Source: Oscillospiraceae bacterium (GTDB lineage: Bacteria > Bacillota > Clostridia > Oscillospirales > Ruminococcaceae). From it: DNA of 64,000 bases. Position numbers and translations under genes: made by a program. The stretch is from positions 1 to 64,000 of the forward strand of contig JAHDPQ010000142.1 of NCBI GenBank assembly GCA_018434245.1, written 5' to 3'. Shown here piece by piece: positions 61,158 to 64,000 of this stretch (position 1 is the first letter of the stretch; each line of letters opens with the position of its first letter). A model generated the notes under the pieces. The model was given only the letters and a program-made list of their open reading frames with translations, was not told the DNA's origin and did not search any database.

Positions 61158-61763
61158 TTACAGCCCGTAGAGCTGCTGCAAAAACAGGCGGAGGGTTTCT
61201 TCGCTCATGGCGCCCCGGTAGGCTCCTTCCACATTGCCCTCGGTATTGATAAACACCGTGGTGGGGAAGGAGTTGATCCCGTAGGTGGTGAGAGCCTCCT
61301 GATTCTCGTCAAACCAAACGGTGAAGGTAAAGCCTTCCCCAGTGATGTACTCCTGTGCTTTTTCCCGAGTTTCGGTGTAGGAACCTCCGGTTCCGATCAT
61401 GTCCACCATCAAAAAGCACAGGGTGTCGTCGGCGTATTCGGCGGCCACTTTGTCAAAGTCGGGCATTTCCATCCGACAGGGCGGACACCAGCTGGCCCAA
61501 AAGTTGAGGACAACGGGGACAGCACCCAGCTGATCGGAAAGCTTGACCTCGTTGCCGTCGGCATCGTAGGCGGTAAAGTCGGGAGCGGGAATCTTCTCCG
61601 GTTCCTCCGGCTGGCTGCCCTCCCCCCCGGCAGCGCTTTCCTCTTGGGAGGGAACGGCCAGAGGCACTTGAGGGATCACCTGCTTGGAAAGATACCGGTA
61701 ACCCAGCACTCCCATGGCTAAAACCAATCCAAAGGCAACAAGTAAAAACAATAATTTACGCAT
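61158..61763 (-). CDS. Membrane-anchored TlpA-type thioredoxin
   Basis: This 201-aa protein has an N-terminal signal anchor (about 5-25), a Ser/Glu/Gly linker and a TlpA/ResA-type thioredoxin domain. WASWCPPCRMEMP is the redox-active CXXC and NSFPTTVFINTEG carries the cis-Pro. It reduces or oxidises thiols outside the membrane with electrons from CcdA. It lies 24 bases after the ccdA-like gene. Confidence 0.9.
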   Translation of the reverse strand: MRKLLFLLVAFGLVLAMGVLGYRYLSKQVIPQVPLAVPSQEESAAGGEGSQPEEPEKIPAPDFTAYDADGNEVKLSDQLGAVPVVLNFWASWCPPCRMEMPDFDKVAAEYADDTLCFLMVDMIGTGGSYTETREKAQEYITGEGFTFTVWFDENQEALTTYGINSFPTTVFINTEGNVEGAYRGAMSEETLRLFLQQLYGL

Positions 61764-61787
61764 AATCAGTCTCCTGTTCCAGCAATA

Positions 61788-62456
61788 TTACAGCAGGGAA
61801 ACCAACAACCGGTCCAGCCATCCGCCGATCATGGCGATGCCCACCAGTACCAGGAAGGCCCCACCAATGCGGTTGATGGTGGACATATGCCGTTTGAGAA
61901 AGGCAAAGGCTTCGGTCATCTTTTCCAGCAGCAGAGCAGCCATGACAAAGGGAATACCCAGCCCCAGAGAAAAGCACAGCAGCATCAGCACCCCGGTAAG
62001 AGTATGCCCTACTCCCGCCGCCATCAACAAAGCGGCGCTGAGAAAGACGCCGATGCAGGGGGTCCAGCCCACCGAAAAAATAACCCCAAAGAGCACCGAG
62101 GAAAAGAAGTTCAGCCCTTTTAGCCGAGTGGGATTCATCTGGAAGCCCTTGAGCAGCCGGGCGATGGGGGCAGGAATCAGTCCTGCGTAAATCAGCCCCA
62201 GCAGGATGGAGAATACACCCGCCACCTGCATAATGGGCCTTTGGTGGGAGGAGAAGAACTTCCCCACGGTTCCCGCGGCAGCTCCCATAGCCATAAACAC
62301 CAACGTAAAGCCCAGCACAAAACCCAAAGCGTTGCTCAGAGCCTTGCGGCGGCCGGACCCTGCAGAAAAATATGCAATATAAATGGGCAGCATGGGAAGC
62401 ATACAAGGGGAGACAAAGGTTCCCACTCCTTCGAGAAAGACCAGAAGATACTGCAC
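61788..62456 (-). CDS. ccdA: CcdA-type thiol electron transporter
   Basis: This 222-aa protein of six membrane helices has the two conserved redox Cys in FVSPCMLPMLP and GWTPCIGVFL. It passes electrons from cytoplasmic thioredoxin across the membrane to its TlpA-like partner. The start is taken as GTG 62456, 7 bases after AGGAG, which gives the family-typical N-terminus; an ATG at 62486 has no ribosome site. No cytochrome c gene is nearby, so the pair may serve other exported thiol proteins or spore functions. Confidence 0.9.
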   Translation of the reverse strand: MQYLLVFLEGVGTFVSPCMLPMLPIYIAYFSAGSGRRKALSNALGFVLGFTLVFMAMGAAAGTVGKFFSSHQRPIMQVAGVFSILLGLIYAGLIPAPIARLLKGFQMNPTRLKGLNFFSSVLFGVIFSVGWTPCIGVFLSAALLMAAGVGHTLTGVLMLLCFSLGLGIPFVMAALLLEKMTEAFAFLKRHMSTINRIGGAFLVLVGIAMIGGWLDRLLVSLL

Positions 62457-62509
62457 AACATCACTCCTAGCGGAAGAATCTTCCATATGACCAAAAAATA
62501 TTAGGTAAC

Positions 62510-62538
62510 AGTATACCAACTTTTGCTGGCCAATGCAA
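62510..62538 (-). promoter_or_regulatory. Promoter of ccdA-tlpA
   Basis: -35 TTGCAT (62533-62538), a 17-bp spacer and -10 TATACT (62510-62515) on the - strand. Confidence 0.65.
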
Positions 62539-62616
62539 ATCTTTCGGGGGTGGCGGGAGAAAAACCTTACATGCAAGTTTGTTGCAACGGTATAATTTAA
62601 GAGAACGCAAAGCATA

Positions 62617-62662
62617 CAGGCTGCCGGAAAAGCCGTTGCTTAAGGGCTTTTCCAACAGCCTG
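62617..62662. other. Strong hairpin between spoVM and ccdA
   Basis: CAGGCTG/CAGCCTG and, inside, GGAAAAGCC/GGCTTTTCC make a 16-bp interrupted stem. It lies downstream of spoVM and probably ends that transcript, although a T run is lacking. Confidence 0.5.
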
Positions 62663-62743
62663 CACTGTCTGTGAAATCTACCATGATAAAGTGGAGGAAG
62701 GAGAATGCAAAGACTCTAAACAGGCAAAAGGGCAATGTATGTA

Positions 62744-62821
62744 TCAGTCCTTCTTGATTTTAAAAATCATCCGCAGCAGGGGGGACAGAAAGCGGGGGCT
62801 TTTGAGCACGACGATCTTCAT
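62744..62821 (-). CDS. spoVM: Stage V sporulation protein M
   Basis: A 25-aa gene too short for ordinary ORF calling. The peptide begins MKIVVLKSPRFLS, ends FKIKKD, and keeps Pro9 and the amphipathic basic helix of SpoVM. Bacillus SpoVM is 26 aa with KLPKFLGG at the same place. SpoVM recognises the convex forespore surface and anchors SpoIVA to start coat assembly in the mother cell. A GGAGGTG box 6 bases before ATG supports translation. Confidence 0.9.
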   Translation of the reverse strand: MKIVVLKSPRFLSPLLRMIFKIKKD

Positions 62822-62854
62822 AGGGGCACCTCCGTTACATCAAGTGGTGGATGG

Positions 62855-63013
62855 CTAACAGCCGCGCAGGGTAACGCCAACATAAATGAGGATGACGGCG
62901 GCAAAAAACAGGGCCAGCCGGACCGAGCAGACAAGGGCTACCAAAAGCCCAAGGCCAAAGGCTGTCAAAAACAGAGTCAGGCCGTCCCGCCCGCAGGGTC
63001 TTCTTCTTCTCAT
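62855..63013 (-). CDS. 52-aa membrane peptide upstream of spoVM
   Basis: It begins MRRRRPCGRDGLTLFL; basic residues precede two hydrophobic stretches (about 12-30 and 32-48), and it ends LRGC. GGAAAGGA lies 10 bases before ATG. A GTG four codons upstream is an alternative start. It lies 33 bases ahead of spoVM on the same strand, so co-transcription is likely. No function is known; similar small proteins occur beside clostridial spoVM as I recall. Confidence 0.6.
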   Translation of the reverse strand: MRRRRPCGRDGLTLFLTAFGLGLLVALVCSVRLALFFAAVILIYVGVTLRGC

Positions 63014-63150
63014 CGCCGCCACATCCTTTCCGGAAGCAAAGTCGGAAGGCGGGAAAAAACACCTTCCCAGCTTCCAGAACGGGTTTGCTCCAGTATACGC
63101 AAAGTCACGCCGTTGTGTTACTTTTCGCCGGGAATTCCGGAAAAAAATCT

Positions 63151-63178
63151 TTGCTTTCCCTAAAAAATGGTGTAGAAT
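63151..63178 (+). promoter_or_regulatory. Promoter of cinA
   Basis: -35 TTGCTT (63151-63156), a 16-bp spacer and -10 TAGAAT (63173-63178). Confidence 0.6.
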
Positions 63179-63211
63179 AAATCCAGCGAAACTGCAAAGG
63201 AAGTGGACGAG

Positions 63212-64000
63212 ATGAACGCAGAGATTTTATGTGTGGGAACCGAGATTCTGCTGGGGGATATTGTCAATACCAACGCGGCTTATCTGGCCCGGGAGCTGGC
63301 GGCTCTGGGTATCGGCTGCTATTACCAGAGCGTGGTGGGGGACAACGCCGGGCGTTTGGCCGAAGGGCTGCAATTGGCTCTTTCCCGTGCGGATATGGTG
63401 ATTACTACCGGAGGCCTTGGCCCCACCTACGACGATTTGACCAAAGAGACGGTGGCGGAGATGTTCGGCCTTTCCATGGAACTTCACCGCCCCTCTCTCG
63501 AAAAGATGGAGGCCATGTTTAAGGGCCGGGGACGGGTGTTTACCAAAAACAACGAGAAGCAGGCCTATTTTCCCAAGGGGGCCCATATTTTCGCCAACGA
63601 TCAAGGAACGGCTCCCGGGCTGGCGGTGGAAAGTCAGGGTAAGGTGGTCATTTTGCTGCCGGGCCCTCCCGGAGAGATGACGGCCATGTTCCAAAAGCAG
63701 GTGCGCCCCTATCTGGAAAGCCGCTCCACCCGGGTGCTCCGCTCCCACACCATCCACCTCTTTGACATTGGGGAGTCCACTGTGGAGGACATGCTCCATC
63801 AAAGTATGCTGGATCATGAAAATCCCACCATTGCCCCTTATGCCAAGCTGGGGGAGGTGCAGTTGCGGGTGACTGCTTCCGCCGCCGACGAGGCAGAAGC
63901 GGAAGCTTTGATGCAGCCGGTGATGGAGGAAATCTGCGCCTTGTTTGCCGACCATGTTTACGGCGTGGACGTACAGGACCTTCAGCATGCCTTGGTGGGC
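63212..64000 (+). CDS. cinA: CinA-family protein, cut by the window end
   Basis: 263 codons are visible and the frame is still open. The N-terminal MoCF-like domain is complete: AEILCVGTEILLGDIVNTN, MVITTGGLGPTYDDLTKE and LLPGPPGEMTAMF. The KH-like middle domain and the start of the C-terminal part follow. CinA proteins have ADP-ribose pyrophosphatase and, in the C-terminal domain, nicotinamide-nucleotide amidase activity, and are linked to competence in some Firmicutes. AAGTGGACGAG precedes ATG. recA, a common neighbour, cannot be checked. Confidence 0.93.
   Translation, partial: MNAEILCVGTEILLGDIVNTNAAYLARELAALGIGCYYQSVVGDNAGRLAEGLQLALSRADMVITTGGLGPTYDDLTKETVAEMFGLSMELHRPSLEKMEAMFKGRGRVFTKNNEKQAYFPKGAHIFANDQGTAPGLAVESQGKVVILLPGPPGEMTAMFQKQVRPYLESRSTRVLRSHTIHLFDIGESTVEDMLHQSMLDHENPTIAPYAKLGEVQLRVTASAADEAEAEALMQPVMEEICALFADHVYGVDVQDLQHALVG

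Noticed and set aside
1..64000. CRISPR arrays, transposases, tRNA or rRNA genes
   Set aside because: No regular spaced repeats, transposase-like frames, rRNA segments or convincing tRNA cloverleafs were seen on reading both strands.

Overview
The window looks like a chromosomal segment of an endospore-forming, anaerobic, fairly GC-rich member of the Clostridia, most likely Oscillospiraceae-like. This is inferred from spoVM, a CotF-type coat gene pair, an NADH-linked [FeFe] hydrogenase, GTP-type PEP carboxykinase, acetate kinase and a type-2 ArgC. A sigma-28-type promoter suggests the organism is or was motile. No phage, insertion sequence, CRISPR array, tRNA or ribosomal RNA was found.

Layout. 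Positions 1-8.5 kb hold a + strand cluster of lipoproteins, zinc-ribbon membrane proteins and a membrane-anchored HEXXH protein, with one decayed member; its base use is less GC-biased than the rest, so it may be accessory DNA. Positions 8.6-11.6 kb hold a hybrid sensor kinase split by a 19-bp tandem duplication. Next, on the - strand, come a Gfo/Idh-tatD-mutY operon and a full arginine operon read argG-C-J-B-D-F, whose promoter is flanked by ARG-box-like sites. pckA runs the other way. Positions 24-30 kb carry an unknown protein behind a sigma-28-like promoter, prmA and purL. Positions 30.7-34.7 kb encode three paralogous exported proteins between two hairpin-rich intergenic repeat elements. 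These are followed by a cardiolipin synthase gene, metG with a probable attenuator, the RNase P RNA and two coat genes.

Positions 40-43 kb encode a polar amino acid ABC transporter with an ARG-box-like site upstream, so possibly an arginine-class importer co-regulated with arginine synthesis. Positions 43-49 kb are a 2-keto-3-deoxygluconate (unsaturated uronate) operon, kduD-VOC-kduI-SDR-kdgK-kdgA, preceded by a LacI-family regulator. A shared 12-bp operator lies before both the regulator and the operon. Unsaturated uronates would be isomerised (KduI), reduced (KduD), phosphorylated (KdgK) and split (KdgA) to pyruvate and glyceraldehyde 3-phosphate.

Positions 49-57 kb are a hydrogen-metabolism locus with two divergent arms. 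One encodes HndB, HndC and HndD (electron-bifurcating type) behind an ATPase-like protein. The other encodes two DRTGG-domain proteins, an RsbW-like ATPase and a second H-cluster protein whose L1 motif has lost one of the paired cysteines, as in putatively sensory [FeFe] hydrogenases. This arm is the best candidate for an under-described system, a possible hydrogen or redox sensing and relay module. The remainder holds a 37-aa membrane peptide gene, ackA, tmcAL, an orphan ABC ATPase, a ccdA-tlpA pair, spoVM (25 aa) beside a 52-aa membrane protein, and the start of cinA, cut by the window end.
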